A stretch of 64,000 nt of DNA. Origin: Isoetes taiwanensis. Lineage: Eukaryota > Streptophyta > Lycopodiopsida > Isoetales > Isoetaceae. The stretch lies in assembly GCA_021234155.1 (NCBI GenBank), contig JAJEKV010000175.1, positions 727,576 through 791,575 of the forward strand, read 5' to 3'. Below are positions 22,731 through 36,159 of the stretch, one piece after another (within the stretch, counting starts at the first letter, position 1; each line of letters starts with the position of its first letter). The position numbers were made by a program, and so were the translations under genes. The notes beneath the pieces were generated by a model. The model was given only the letters and a program-made list of their open reading frames with translations, was not told the DNA's origin and ran no database searches.

Positions 22731-23300
22731 TAAGTATAGAAGAAGTGAAGTGAAGTTTATTATTCGTTTTTGAGAATCATCGGTTCATGAGACGCTTAGA
22801 AAACATTTTCAAAATCAAAAACATCTTCTTGGCCTTGAAACCTCTCACAATCGAAACCTTCATCAAGCTCATCTCCTCCTCCTCTCTCAAGAATATCTCT
22901 CGACATTTTTACGTAGCCTCTCCCTCAATTGTAACATATCAATTAAGAAGTCGGCAAACTGAAAGTGGCGTGTAACCGAAAAGAAATAAGATTTTGTAAC
23001 CCAATCTCGAACACCGCCCCTTAGTGATTGGTATGTCGGAGCACTTTAGAATGCGCATGTTCTTAGCCCTCAACCTCGCTTGCCCCACATGCTCTGCCCG
23101 GTCTATGTTCCCGGTGCTATTCCCCGCCCATCTCCCCACTTCCACGTTTAGATGATGTCCGCCACCATTCTACAAATAACATGCCTTTTCTTGATAGAGA
23201 TATTGTCATTGAGATAACTCATCTCCTCAAAGTGGGGTTCATCTTCTCCTCAGTGCAACATCTTTGTTCCGTGTCTAGGACTGCATCCGTTGGTTATTGT
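22731..23300. other. Spacer between microsatellites, no gene recognised
   Basis: No supported reading frame, and no homology to the neighbouring satellites was seen. Confidence 0.3.
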
Positions 23301-23302
23301 CG

Positions 23303-23340
23303 GAGAGAGAGAGATAGATAGATAGATAGATAGATAGATA
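23303..23340 (+). repeat. (GATA)n microsatellite
   Basis: A GA run leads into about eight GATA units. Confidence 0.95.
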
Positions 23341-23390
23341 GTATTTTAACGCCACGTCACTAATTAGCAAAGATCCAACCGACATGTGAC

Positions 23391-23854
<464 letters not shown>

Positions 23855-25230
23855 CTTGGTTCAAACATGCCACCTAGGCTCAAACATGCCAAGGTGGCTC
23901 AAACATGTCACCAAGGTGGCTCAAACATACACAGGAAGCTCAATCATGCCACCAAGGTGGGTTCCAACATGCCAAGGTGGCTCCAACATGCCACGCTGGC
24001 TCTAACATGCCATGCAGTCTAATATGCCAACGGCGCAAACATGCCAATGGGCTCCACCATGCCACCTAGGCTCCAACATGACAAGGTGGCTCACAACATG
24101 CCACCTAGGCTTAAAATATGCCAAGTTGGCTCAACCATGCCATCTAGGCTCCAATATGCCACCGGCTCCTAACATGCCACCTAGGCTCAAACATGCCAAG
24201 GTGGCTCAAACATGCCATGTGAGCTCCAACATGCCACCTAGGCTCCAACATGCCAAGGTGGCTCAAACATGCCACCTAGGCTCCAACACGACAAGGTGGC
24301 TCAAACATGCCACATGGGCTTCAACATGCCACCCAGGCTCCAACATGCCAAGGTGGCTCAAAACATGCCACGTGGGCTCCAACATGCCACGGGCTCCAAC
24401 ATACTTTGCGATGGGCTCCAACATGCCAAGGTGGCCCAAACATGCCAAGGTGGCTCCAACATGCCACCCTGGCTCAAACATGCCACCTAGGCTCCAACAT
24501 GACAAAATGGCTCAAACATGCCACCTAGGCTCCAACCCCGCTCAAACATGCCACGGGCTCCAACATGCCACCTATGTTCCAACTTGCCAAGGTGGCTCAA
24601 ATATGCCATGTGGGCTCCAACATTCCTAGGTGGCTCAAACATGCCACCCAGGCTCAAACATGCCATGCGGGCTCACTTAGGCTCCAACATGCCAAGGGGC
24701 TCCAACATGCCACCTAGGCTCAACATGCCAAGGTGGCTCAAACATGCCACCCAGTTCTCCAACATGCCACCTAGGCTCAAACATGCCGGTGGCTCAAACA
24801 CTGCCAAGGTGGGCTCAAACATGCCACCTAGCTCCAACATGCCAAGGTGGCTCCAACATGCCACGCGTGGGCTCCCTCCATGCCACCTAGGGTCCCAACA
24901 TGCCAAGGTGACTCACAACATGCCACCTAGGCTTAAATATACCAAGTTGGCTCAAACATGCCACCCTGGGCTCCAACATGCCACCGTGGCTCTAACATGC
25001 CACCTAGGCTCAAACATGCCAAGGTGGCTCAAACATGCCACATGGGCTCCAACATGCCACCCTGCTCCAGCAGCGCCAAGGTGGCTCAAACATGCCACCT
25101 AAACCCAACATGACAAGGTGGCTCAAACATGCCACATGGGCTTCAACATGCCACCTAGGCTCCAACATGCCAAGGTGGCTCAAACATCTCCGCGTGGAAC
25201 AACATGCCACCTAGGCTCCAACATGCCACC
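23855..25230 (+). repeat. 19-bp minisatellite, array 2
   Basis: Unit close to CATGCCACCTAGGCTCAAA, alternating with CATGCCAAGGTGGCTCAAA. This is the reverse complement of the array at 18055-18975. Three 19-bp units make 57 bp, so the translation has a 19-residue period (for example TCHLGSNMPPRLQHAKVAQ) with few stops. That explains open frames of up to about 200 codons here. I treat these as non-genic. Confidence 0.95.
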
Positions 25231-25700
25231 TTTTGTAATCGCTATGCTATCTAGAGTCGCTAGCATGCGGGGCCTCGATATAAAAAACATATTGAGAGTT
25301 GTTGAAGCTCTTAGCAATCTCGACCTTTACTTGTGTGGGTTTTATTTGGTGTGCATATAACCTTTTCCTTTCATCATTTAAAATTTCGAGAATGATTTTT
25401 GCTTTCTTAAGAACCTTGGAAAACCGCTGGTAAGCCAGATCAAGCAAAACCAACTCGTGATCGCCAAACATCCGGGCCAGTGGGTAATTGCGGCCGGATC
25501 CACCTAAGGGATCAACTAGAAATACTTTTCAAGGGTAGTCGCTACTCTGACATCCCCGAAAAAATATATGGGCACTGGCCAGACATCAAGGGTATGGAAA
25601 GGGTAGGGAGTCGTATCTAAAAAGGCGGCGGAGAAACGAGTGGGGCACAATGGGAGAAAAAGTAGCCCCCGTAAGAAAAAAATAAAGATAAAGATAAAAA
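25231..25700. other. Spacer between minisatellite and Helitron, no gene recognised
   Basis: No supported gene. The Helitron starts after the A at 25700. Confidence 0.3.
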
Positions 25701-26130
25701 TCTATTATATATATTTAGAAAACACAAGCAGTATTTTATTAAACCATCAAGATGGACGGTTGAGATCTTGATCCCCGTTCTATTATGTTATTGGCCCTTG
25801 AAATTGACGGTCGAGATTGACAGCAAGATGAACGGCTAAGATGTTGATCCAAGTCTTTTAATGTGATTGGCTGTAGCAAGGCCCGAGATTAGCGGCCATG
25901 TGTTTCCCTCCGCCCTGTTCTTCCCTCCCTGTGCATGTCCTGTGCAAAGCTTATTCCGCTATAGCCTACTCCGGTAGTGATCTTATTCCGCCATAGCCTA
26001 CTCCGGTAGTGCGCCATTGCGCCATGTTCACATTTGACCCTAATCCGCTGGAATAAGACATCTTTTTCTGCAAAAAAGGCATGACTTCACAACTATATCG
26101 ATTCATAAGTATGTGATGCTTTCCCATTCT

Positions 26131-26454
26131 TGAAGTCCAGCAGGAAAAAATGGGACAATCAAGCTCTCGAAGAAGGTGAGGATTTGAGTTTCTATATCCC
26201 GGATGAGTGCTTGGCTTTGATCTTTAATAGGCTTGATCACGTCTGTCGATTCACATGCTCCTTGGTTTGTAAAAGATGGTTCCGTGTAGAAGCACAAAGT
26301 CGTAAAATATTGTCACTTAACGCTTCTGCAGATCTGGGTCCTCATTTACTGAAGATTTTTGGTAGATTTGAACATATTAGCAGGCTATGGCGCCCCTTGG
26401 CGATCGCAAATCCTGGCAGAGCTCCTTTGCTTGGCGATGGCAAAGCTCCTTCAT
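26131..26454 (+). pseudogene. F-box gene fragment (VFB-like) inside Helitron A
   Basis: An open stretch reads DLSFYIPDECLALIFNRL, then CSLVCKRWFRVEAQSRKILS and LNASADL. This is a full F-box (about residues 18-62 of the frame), with the IPDECLALIF start and the CSLVCKRW core. It most resembles plant VIER F-box/LRR proteins, in which the F-box binds SKP1 and leucine-rich repeats recruit targets for ubiquitination. After GRFEHISRL (about 26380) the similarity ends and the frame runs into unrelated residues and a stop, so the LRR part is absent. No in-frame ATG precedes it; the frame opens at about 26130 after a CAG that could be a splice acceptor. It is a truncated capture, unlikely to be functional. 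Confidence 0.75.
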
Positions 26455-26507
26455 GATGTAGGTGCTCTGTCACTGCATCAACAGGTATCAGCAAGTAGCA
26501 ACGGCAT

Positions 26508-26587
26508 CAGCAGGTTCAATCTATTTTTTCAGTCTGCTCTCTTGATGGCGTCAGCAGGTTCAATCTATTTTTTCAGTCTGCTCTCTT
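26508..26587 (+). repeat. 44-bp tandem duplication
   Basis: CAGCAGGTTCAATCTATTTT and the following bases to CTGCTCTCTT occur at 26508 and 26552. The copies are identical over about 36 bp. Confidence 0.9.
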
Positions 26588-26599
26588 AATCTTGTAAAC

Positions 26600-29500
26600 T
26601 ATTTAATATGTTCTTTCAATCAGAGATAACCTAGTCCGCCCGTCTGGAGGTTCCGTTGCAGATCCTTAAAGATGCCTTAATCCAACTTCTTGGCCCGCCT
26701 GCTCCAACTGAATCTTGAACAGAGTAGACTGGAATGAAGATCTAACAAGACTTGGCAGCTCTTGTCACACGAGGGGGTACCTGGATCTAACATTTGGCAG
26801 CTCTCCATTTGTAAAATTGCATTAAAGAAACATGCCAACCTTCCTTTCTTCAGAATATTTTGGCATAATGAAAAGAAACAGACAGGTTTGCAAGGTAGCA
26901 GTGCTATGAAAAGAAGAAGAATATGCATATCATTTACTATGTATCAAATCAGTTCCTTGGCAAGAATCTGAATAAAGCAAAATTGAGTTTATACAATATA
27001 TAAATTTGTGAAAATGTAATCTGTGTTTCAAGGCAAGCTTGAGTGTAAATATGGAATCAATTAAATTTCAAGGCAAACTTGAGTTAAGTGGAAATTTACA
27101 ATGCTGCATTCATTTTATTTGCATTCAAATGATGCTGGCTCCATGATGCCTTTTTCTTTTAGTAGATTAAAATTATCAATAGCCAAAAAATAAATGTTTG
27201 GGGGTTGTTTTTTTTTTTTGAAAGATTGAGTGCCACGTGTCAATATTTGATTGGTTAGACAGATGTTCCATAGTGGACCAAACGGGTTGTTTCTCTAAAT
27301 TTAAATAAAATCCACATATATTTTATTTCATTTTTTTTGCAGAAACAATACTGGAGACAACATCTACATTAAGAAACAACGTGTCTACTTCTTAATAGCT
27401 ACATATCAAATCAAGGAAAACAACGTTTAAAAATAACAATCCTATTGTTTAAATTCGGTTTTTCCGAGGTCCCGAAAAGTTTTTGGATTTTTTATTTGGT
27501 TTATTTGTCTAAGGTTTGGGTTTATTTTGTCTGCCGGAAAAGTTTTCAGGTGAGCCAAAAATCAGGAAAAAAAAATAGGGCCTGTTTCCTATGATTTGGT
27601 ATTTTAAGATTTTGCGGCTGTGGGTTATCCATCTCGGATTTCTAATCCTGCTTATTCTCTGCATGCATGCTTGCCACGGTTGCTATAAATCATTCAGGGT
27701 TTTGTCTCACCGGATTAAAAAATGTGGTTTTGGATCTGGAGTTTTATTTACTTTTTCTCCCCGCGGGATGTTACAACGTAAGCTACGATCGAAGGTTCCA
27801 GATATTGCATTTGGCAGAGATTATGGCGATGATTATACCAGTTTGAAATAGAGATTTTTGTTCGCTATGATGTTTGCAAGGGGTTCCGGCGTTCCCGTCT
27901 CTACATTTGCAGGGCTTCGCCTCTACTTTCCATGACTTCAACAAATGCCAGCCTCCATCTTCTATGTTTTTTATTCTTTTGCAGGACTTAAAATGGGGAA
28001 TCTCAGGCAGTAGTATAGTTCTTTTTCTTTTTAATATTCATGCTTCTCTTCATTATTCTTAGATATATGATTTCGATTTCTTTGCAGAGCTTCGCCTCTA
28101 CTTTCCATGACTTCAAACGCCAGCAGTAGTACAGTTCTTTTTCTTTTCCTATCTTCAAGAAACGAAGTTGCTCTGGCCACTTCAACATTTTTACAGTCTA
28201 GATAGGCAGAAGGCAATTCTCCAACATCTTTTTTCTTCTATTATACTTTTGGCATTTGAAGTGTGCTCCGAAGCTAATTTCATTGCTTGCTTGCTTGCAG
28301 TGTTAGAGTCCAGGTAGCAACGGGCTGGAGCATCAAGGAACTACAACCCCTTATGGACAGGTAAAATGGTTTCTGTAGACAAGAATACTATGTTTATTAG
28401 TAATTGTAAAGCTGAACCGGTGCATGCCATGCCACGATTAACTCAATGTGTCGACTTATCATCTGACAGTCTTCTTAAAACTGGCTTCCTTACCCTGATT
28501 CACGGTCCATGATGTATATGATTTGGTTCTAGCATACAAGATCTGGCCGGCTGCCTACTAAGTCACAAAACTACCTCAGGTAATTCCTTTGTCTCAGGTA
28601 GTTTCACTTTTTCCGCCTTTGCCTTCATCGTCTTTAGACCCATTGCGTTGTTCTGTCATTTCTAGAGTTTGCTTTTCCTGAATGCAATTTAGAGTACAAC
28701 ATCTTTGCAATTTTCCTTTACTTGGGGGCTTCAAAACCTGGCTTATTCCTATTTGGCTGCCCCTATGTAAAATCGTAACTTAAAAATAGATGCCCATGGC
28801 AAGAGAGCAATATCTGATTCTTGGTTACAAACAACTCAGGCCTTACTTTGAAAGAACTCATGCCAGAAGTTTTGCTCCCATTTTTGCACATTAGTATGAG
28901 TTGCATCACAGATTGGTATTTATCTGACTTTGTGGTCCTGGCTTAGTAGATCATATCTTAGTTGTGATTTTGGATTAGCTGTAATGTTGGATTAGATAAT
29001 GCATGTCTATTTTGGCTACAAAGGGCATCCATTATGGTAAGAGTTATTTGTATTTGCAATTACTTATTTATAAAAGGATGCTCTAATTTTAGTTTATTTA
29101 AGTCTTTATGAATATTAATATTGCCTAGGAGTTCTGTAATTAAATTGATATGGTGTATTGCAGGGTATGCTGCCATTTCATGAAATCAAAGGCATGCATT
29201 CTCTTTATTGAAATTTGTGGATTAATATGCATCAAGCGCTTTCAGATATTTCATTTTGTAAATATGAGTATTGCTCTGAATCATTGGGTTGGCAGATGAC
29301 AGCTTTTTTTTACGAAAGGCTGGGTATTTTTTGCGGCCCCAATGTAGAAGTATTTGGTAACTCCAACGCTTTATAGTCACTAAAAATCTCTGTATAAATT
29401 TCAACTCATTGTCTGTATTTTAATTGGCTTAATGGGTATACTACTTGCAGGTTAATTTTGAAGTTGAAACTATTACATCCTTCTTTTCTTCCTCTTGGGT

Positions 29501-32350
29501 ATGGTTATGGTTTGACAAGAGAAAAAATTTTAGAAGAAAATTTTTATGCGTATACTCCTAGCGATGAACATGCGTCTCTATAGTATGACATTACGCTCCT
29601 TTGGAGAGTACAAAATGGTATTATTCTTTGACATATCATATGTATGTAGTTAAAGATAAATAGATAATTATATAGAATTTAGTTAAATGATCTTATTTGC
29701 TAATCTTCTACCACTTATTGGCATACCACTGATTTGGTTGGCAAAAATCATTGCTGAGTTTTAGAAGGATGTGCAGGGCAATCAACATTGTACCATCTAT
29801 GGGTATTTCCAACTACCATATGCGAAAGGTTGCATTAGGGTTTTCTATTTGTATTTTGAAGACAATTTGAAAAGCCACGTTGTTCTCTTCAGACACTCGA
29901 GCTTTAACTGAGAGGTAAGGCTTATTAATCATGTAGGTCCAAAATTAAGAGCTACTTTAATGCTGGATGTGAAGTCATAGAAGGCTTCAATGCTATGTTT
30001 GATCATCCACATTGGGCAAGCCTGTAGAGTTTACTGCACATGACTGTATAAATTGCAATGGCATAGTTAGAAGTGAAAAAATCCTAACATTGTGGCCTCA
30101 GAGTATGCATACTGCACCCAGGCATCATTACTTCTTCAAAAGAAAAGTTGTGAAGGTTGTCTTCCATGTACATCATAATTGATGTCACTTAGCTTTGTCG
30201 TCATTAGCTTAAAGTTCATCTTATGGATTTTATCTGAATCATCTCTCTTTTGCAGACCAGGAGTACCATTAGTTAGTATGCATAGAGATTGTACATGCTG
30301 AAGTTGCCAAAATAACTCACATGTCAGCTGGGAATTATATATACATATTTCAAGATGAGGATGTGGCTATTCTTTGGAGCTGTTTACATTTGCTGCATGC
30401 TAGATATGGAGTATTCAATATGTAGTTCATTATGGTTTGTGATTCTTTTTGCTGTATTCTGTGCTTTTAGATTCCAATACTAACACAATGCCCTCTTACA
30501 TTCCAGTACTAACACAATTGTCTTTCTACATTCCACTGCTATTGATTCTCAGGACAGGATTAGAAGCAAGAAGCATTGGGTTAATTGCGCACTACTACTG
30601 TTTGATTCTTAAGTCAAGGATTACAATAAGCAAGGAAACTGGGTTATTTGTGCATGCTTTCACAAAAATATTATGCCGTAAGTTCAATCTTTATAGGTTA
30701 GGAAAATATGCATGAGGATTTTGATCATTTGTTATTGGTTGAATGTGACAGTTGCAGCGACCATCCATTTTAACATGGGCCTTCTAGACTCAACATGCTA
30801 GCATTTGCCGCTTCGAACGTTATTGAGAAAGGGTTTTTCTTTGCCAATTTCAAGGATCAACTTATCAACATGTGGCCTTCTTGAGCAAAAACCAAGTCTT
30901 GAGTTGTAAGTGTATTTCCTTATATTGGATATGCTTTACAAGTATTTTTCTGGTGTTCTTAGTGCCTTTGGTGTTTTCCATTTGATAGACATAGGAAATT
31001 GCATTGAAGTTACATCATGTTCAAGTAATCTAAAGAGCTTCCCATGACATGTTTGAATAAGCTCCTGCCTTTGCAACCCCCCAATATTCTATACGTTTTG
31101 TGCAAACTACCTCAGTGTATGAAATTGTGAAGACATTATTGTATAATGCAGCTCATACTCTGACGACCTGGCCACATGGGACATTCAATCGTACTATCAA
31201 AGCATCTACGAACCTAGAGACGTAGTGGCATCTGCTACGAGCAAGGCATATGGAGCATTGTGCCAAGTCTGGTCACATGAACTTAATTTGTAAATAAGTT
31301 GCAATATTTTCTCTTTTCACTGTCAGAGGTAGATATCTCACTTTTTCCCTTTTCATTGTTCAGGAACTTAACAACGCATGAAGGCAAAATTCGCAGTACA
31401 AGTGCACCCAACAGAGGATTTATTATTTATGCACTTTTAAACGAAGCTCATACTGTATGCTACGATATTTAGAACCACCAAACACATTTATTTACAACCA
31501 AAATATGTTGTAGCATAAAGTAAAATGGCACTCAATACTATTGCCAGGACTCTTGCTAATGGGCACTCAATGCTATTGCCAACTCTTCAAACTGAGGTTC
31601 AATATAGATTCCATGTTATAAGTTTGCTTTTCTATTATATGCTAATGGGCGCTCAATACTATACTATTGTCAACCCTTCAAATTGGCATTCAATTATAAA
31701 ATTTTATGTTGCTTAGCAAATATAATTAGAACCTCCCAGTTATGAATGATAATTATCATTGATTGACGTAGAGAACACATTTAATACATTCCTTTTCAAA
31801 CAATCCGGCAAATCATATTCAAACATTCCAAATGTGAAAACGATCACTAAGGGGATTTTTGTTTACTAGCAATATTCAACTAGCATTTCGTCAGAATGCA
31901 TCGCATTTTTGCCTCAAAGGCAAATCCATGCCACTTTATAATAACCAATGTAGACAGGCATAGGCTTCACCATGTGCTATCAAAAGAGTATTTACAAATA
32001 TATGTCGCTCAAGCTCATAGAAAAGTTGCCACATTGCCACCACACTGCAAACCACATTTGTTACAATTTTAGATTTATTGCAGTTTCACATGAAGAAATC
32101 TCTTTGGACCATTTCTCTTAAATAGCAAAAAATCATTGTTCTCTAGAACAATTCCTTTGGCATATGCCATTCCTTATATCTTATTGTACCTACAGCCCGG
32201 CAACCTAGCATAATATAGTCAGGTTTAGGTCCAAATACCACATACACAAAACTTATTTATTCAATTCTATATCAATGAATTACCCTTGCCCCCTCCAAAC
32301 GACATTAATTGTTCTAGCTAACCAAGAAACAACCACCTCTTCAGCTTTCA
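26600..32350. other. Interior of Helitron A, no intact gene
   Basis: Mostly AT-rich, intron-like sequence. A segment at 27480-27600 (GGTTTTTCCGAGG to TTTCCTATGATTTGG) has a diverged relative at 50560-50680 in reverse orientation. A block with CTTCGCCTCTACTTTCCATG occurs at about 27917 and 28091 with similar downstream sequence. GGCACTCAATACTATTGCCA-like phrases recur near 31525, 31560 and 31650. No coding region was recognised. Confidence 0.4.
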
Positions 32351-32381
32351 AAAGCCCGCCAACGCCGGGCACCATAACTAG

Positions 32382-33020
32382 TTATTTTTAAACCCTACAT
32401 GTGGATTTCTTTAAAACTACGTATTATTTTTTCAGAAAACAATAATAACTTTTAAAACCAACATGTAAAGAAAAAACATAACACTTATAGAAAAAAAAGA
32501 TATATCTAATAACTACATATTGTCGTAGTAAAACAACATTTGAAAACAACAATTATTCTAAAACAATACATGTGGATTTCTTGGATATTACGTATTTTTT
32601 TTTGTGAAAACAATGTTAACTTAAAAAACTACAAGTGGAGAAAACAAAACAACACACATTGAAAAGGAAAAAACAACTATATTTTTTGCAGTTTTTCATG
32701 TACTAATATTCAAACCTACGTGTGTTTTTTGGAAGACAAACAACGCGTGGCTTCTCTGAAAAACAACAGTCAAGAAAAAACCACACGTTGACAAAAGTTC
32801 GCGAAAAACAATAGTGAAAAAAAGGACACGTTGACCAAAAAACAAAAAGGTGCAAAAAAACCACAGTGGGATGTTTTTGCCAAAAAACCACTGTCTCTTT
32901 GTGCAAATCCGGATAAACGGGCCACGTGGACTTTTGGGGCCATTTTGGTGTTGTTTTTGGCATAAAACAACACTTCCGTACAAGTAAAAAACAACTGTGG
33001 ACCAAAAATTGGGGTCAGTG
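32382..33020 (-). repeat. Repeat-family copy ending CACACTGACCCC (minus)
   Basis: Reading the minus strand from 33020 gives CACACTGACCCCAATTTTTG, then GTCCAC and GTTGTTTT blocks, AAAAGTCCACGTGG and GGATTTGCACAAA. The same series occurs on the plus strand from 43087. The sharp shared edge is at CACACTGACCCC; the inner side becomes AAC/GTT-rich and degenerate. The class of element is unknown. Confidence 0.6.
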
Positions 33021-33031
33021 TGTGGGGAGAA

Positions 33032-34569
33032 TGTGACGTTCCACGTATTTATACGGTATATGTATAAATATACTGACACGTCACGTAGTAGGCATACGCC
33101 ACCATGGGGTATGTTAACCTAGGGGGTTGACCTAAAAGGGATTAATTTAGCTATGCTAAATTAATAAAACCTAATTAAGTGTATTTTTGTCTTAATTAAC
33201 CTAATTAGCTTAATTAGTTAATTAATGACATGCCACCTGGCCCAAATCGATTGGGCAAGGCAGGGTTTCCAATTGGGACACCCAAATTAGGGCTTTGGGC
33301 CCCAATTAATTAGGAAGCGGTTGGAGATGGAGGAGAAGCGTGACCCGGGCACCCTTGACTAGTCGAGATGGAGCAGCCAAAGACCCAGATTTGACGGTTG
33401 GTCGGTGGAATTTACTTTGTTGATCTATAGCATAGCGCCTCTACGGTGTGTTCTCTCTATTTTTTCCTCTCGTGGTTTACCCACAGGCTAACCCTTGATT
33501 GATATGGTGAGTATTCTTATCTCTAGTCTCCGTGTGTGCTTTGGTTGATGGTTTAGTAGTTCTTTGCTTATTTAGCACTCAGGAGATGGGGGATTACGGG
33601 GTAGAGACCTCCCGAGCCCATGTATTGTAGTATGCTCCTAGATAGAGCCCACAGATAGTCCCATTAGATGCGGCTTGTGCATAAGATCCCACCGAAGTGG
33701 AATCTACGGCATCATTGAAGCACCAGATAAGGGGCCGTAGTGATGGTGTGGGGTGGGGTCTCGCCTGAGCATAAAAGGCTACGGGGACTCCTTCAGTGAG
33801 CTAGGCCTAATAGTCGATCACGTAGAGGGCCAGGTATGGGTCTGACACTCCCTGGGTACAGAGGTGTGACCCGTATGGGGCATCTTGTACTTTGAAGATA
33901 AAGTTAGGGGAGTAAGTCGGCGCGGATGCGGGGGTCACCGATGCGACGCGTGTCCTCTAGCTCACCCATGGATTCACCGACCACGGAAGGGGCGCTTCTC
34001 GACACCTCATCGGACCGGGGAGATGTAACCCGGAGTAGTCCCGAAGGGTGATTCCTTGGGATTGCGTCTCCGGAAGGCTACAATGGCACCATAGCTTGAT
34101 TCATCTCATCTGCAAAGTGTGCACAGGAGGGGCGGATGGAGTGGACTACCCTAGCCACTATTCTATGCCAGCCAACGCCAGGTTATACCTCTATCTGCTG
34201 ATCTTTGAGACCGAACCGTCAGTCCATCCTCCACGGATGCAGTAGGGGGTAGAACACAGGGTTTGGGTGGCGCTTTCCTTAGGATTAGATGCATCTTCTT
34301 TGCCATTAGTACTTGGATGGATGTGCCACCCTTCGTGGTGGATATTTATGTATGATTTATGCTGTATGCTAACATGTATTCACGCTTTCCGCGACTTAGG
34401 AGTCCCATTGAAGCGTGGGCGAATGACACCTCCGTCCTTCACCGGGCATCTTTCTATGGATGGTCCGAAGTTAGACGGAGGGCCCCGCCATGGTGAGCCG
34501 ATCGCCATGGGGGGAAGTCCCCTCGTATGTATACGTCCGGAGTGCCATATATATCAGGGGAGCGCGCCA
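33032..34569 (+). repeat. LTR of the same chromovirus family (solo or orphan)
   Basis: It begins TGTGACGTTCCACG at 33032, preceded by GTGTGGGGAGAA. It ends near AGGGGAGCGCGCCA, the degenerate counterpart of AGGGAGCGTCACA at the other LTR. Shared blocks with the reverse complement of 5603-7256 include GGGGTAGAGACCT, TTAGATGCGGCTT, and GGGCGGATGGAGTGG followed by CCCTAGCCA near 34130. No gag or pol flanks it on either side, so it is a solo LTR or the remnant of a deleted element. I see no matching target duplication. Confidence 0.75.
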
Positions 34570-35271
34570 GGTGTGGGCCGGAAGGTCAACATCGTCGCAT
34601 AGATGAGTGGGGCGGATGACCCGGTGCAAAAGTCGTATGCCATCCCCATGCTCGCGATAAGCCGGGCTCTAATCGATCAATGTAGAGGCCAAAAGTGTTG
34701 GTGAGAGGGGCAGCCCTGCGACCCGACACTACGGTGAATGCTTGGCCCGTGGTTTGCATCCCCGCCAAAACAACTCTCATACCAGTATATGGCATTCCCC
34801 GCACGTGCAGCTGTAGCCCCAGCTGACGCTTGTCTAGCCCATAGCTTTTCCCGGGACCAGTATCAAAAGCCTTCGCCGAAGTCCACAAAGCAAAGAATAC
34901 AAGTCCCGGCCGATGGTTCCGTTTGCCTTCAATCAATGCCCGCAGTGTGAAGATATGGTTAATCGCTGAGTGGCGGGGTTAAAGCCCGCCAGGTGGAGGG
35001 CTCGCACATCTGCCGCCTACATCCGCTGGACCCAGCTAACTGCTGCTCGAGAATGCCAGCCATAAGTTTGGCAAATAACAATCCCAACCATGATCGTCCG
35101 GAATTGGTCTGGACAAAGGTGGGTCGCCCGCCTTGTGAATGGGTTGAATGTTGCAAGAAACTATCTAAGAGTGCTAATTGTCTCGGAAGTCTGAAAACCT
35201 GATGCCAAGTCTAAATGCTAGATTATTATGACCTTTTGCTAAACACAAAATGTTCCCATCACATATGGGTA
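34570..35271. other. Sequence between LTR and Helitron B
   Basis: Several open frames exist on both strands but none has a recognised domain. It might be a leftover internal part of the LTR element, but no primer-binding site is evident after 34569. Confidence 0.3.
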
Positions 35272-36159
35272 TCCTTTATTATAAAGTTTTAGTGTATATC
35301 GTGCATAAAACCCTAAAACTTTCGACGGCCCAGATTTGATGAAATCAATGGAAGAGATGATGCCACGTGAAGATTCTAGGGTTTTTTTGGCTAGGGGTTA
35401 GCGAGGGCACCTTCGAGCTAGGGCTACGGCAAGAGGCACCTTCGAAATGCTAGCTCCTCCCTCCGAGGTAAGCAAAGCATTATCTATAGATGCAACAAAG
35501 ATAAGAAAGAAAGAAGAAGCTGAGCCGCTTCCGGCTATGGCGGCATTCAGAAGAAACAAGAAGCTGATTCCGGCTATGTGGGTATTTAGAAGAAGGAAGA
35601 AGCAGCTTCTTTGGGCGGCCCAGATCTGATCTAAAATTTTCACGGTTGTTTTTTGTTTGCGTTCTTCAAACCCTAGCTAGCCCAGGATTTCCTTCGGCAA
35701 AGCAGCGGCTGGATAAACGAGCAGCAGCAGCTCCGGATGGCGGGCTTGCGTGGTCGGGGAGTTTGCAAGCTTGGGAGATCATGGCATTCGATCTTGGCAG
35801 CCTTCCTTTCTTTCTGGCGTTGTATATTATTCTTTCATTTTCTCCCTTCCATAGCACTCAAGAGCTTCTTTAGCCTTTCATTTTTCACTCAAGAGCATTA
35901 TTTGAATGCGGAAGCGATGGAACTGGACATACCTTATATTCTTGAGCAAGGCAGCAACGACGAATATGTTGAAGGTTCGAGTCGACCAATTGGTTGTGAT
36001 ATCCGATTCTTTCATCAACCAGGTCGGATTTGGTCTTAAGATCGGGTTTTATCGAAGGGTTTGAGTTATGCGGAGGGTTTTACGCATAGTTTAGTCTATA
36101 GGTAAAATAGATATCTCTGCAGAAACAAGCCCTATTGGGCCATTCGAGGAGAACCAAAA

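Larger units (their letters stand above)
25701..32381 (+). mobile_element. Non-autonomous Helitron A, about 6.7 kb
   Basis: The 5' end reads A|TCTATTATATATATTTAG and the 3' end reads GCCCGCCAACGCCGGGC, ACCATAA, CTAG|T (hairpin 32354-32370, CTAG 32378-32381). TC at the start, CTAG at the end, a preceding hairpin and an A/T insertion site are all Helitron features. No Rep/helicase frame is visible, so it depends on another element. The 3' segment shares a block of about 80 bp, including GAAACAAC--CCTCTTC, with the minus-strand terminus at 44456, defining one subfamily. It carries an F-box fragment. The 5' end is chosen by pattern only and is less certain than the 3' end. Confidence 0.65.

Noticed and set aside
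24012-24629. Open frame of about 205 codons with MPPRLQHAT-type repeats
   Set aside because: Product of a stop-poor 19-bp minisatellite; unit length changes shift the frame freely, so no selection on a frame is visible.
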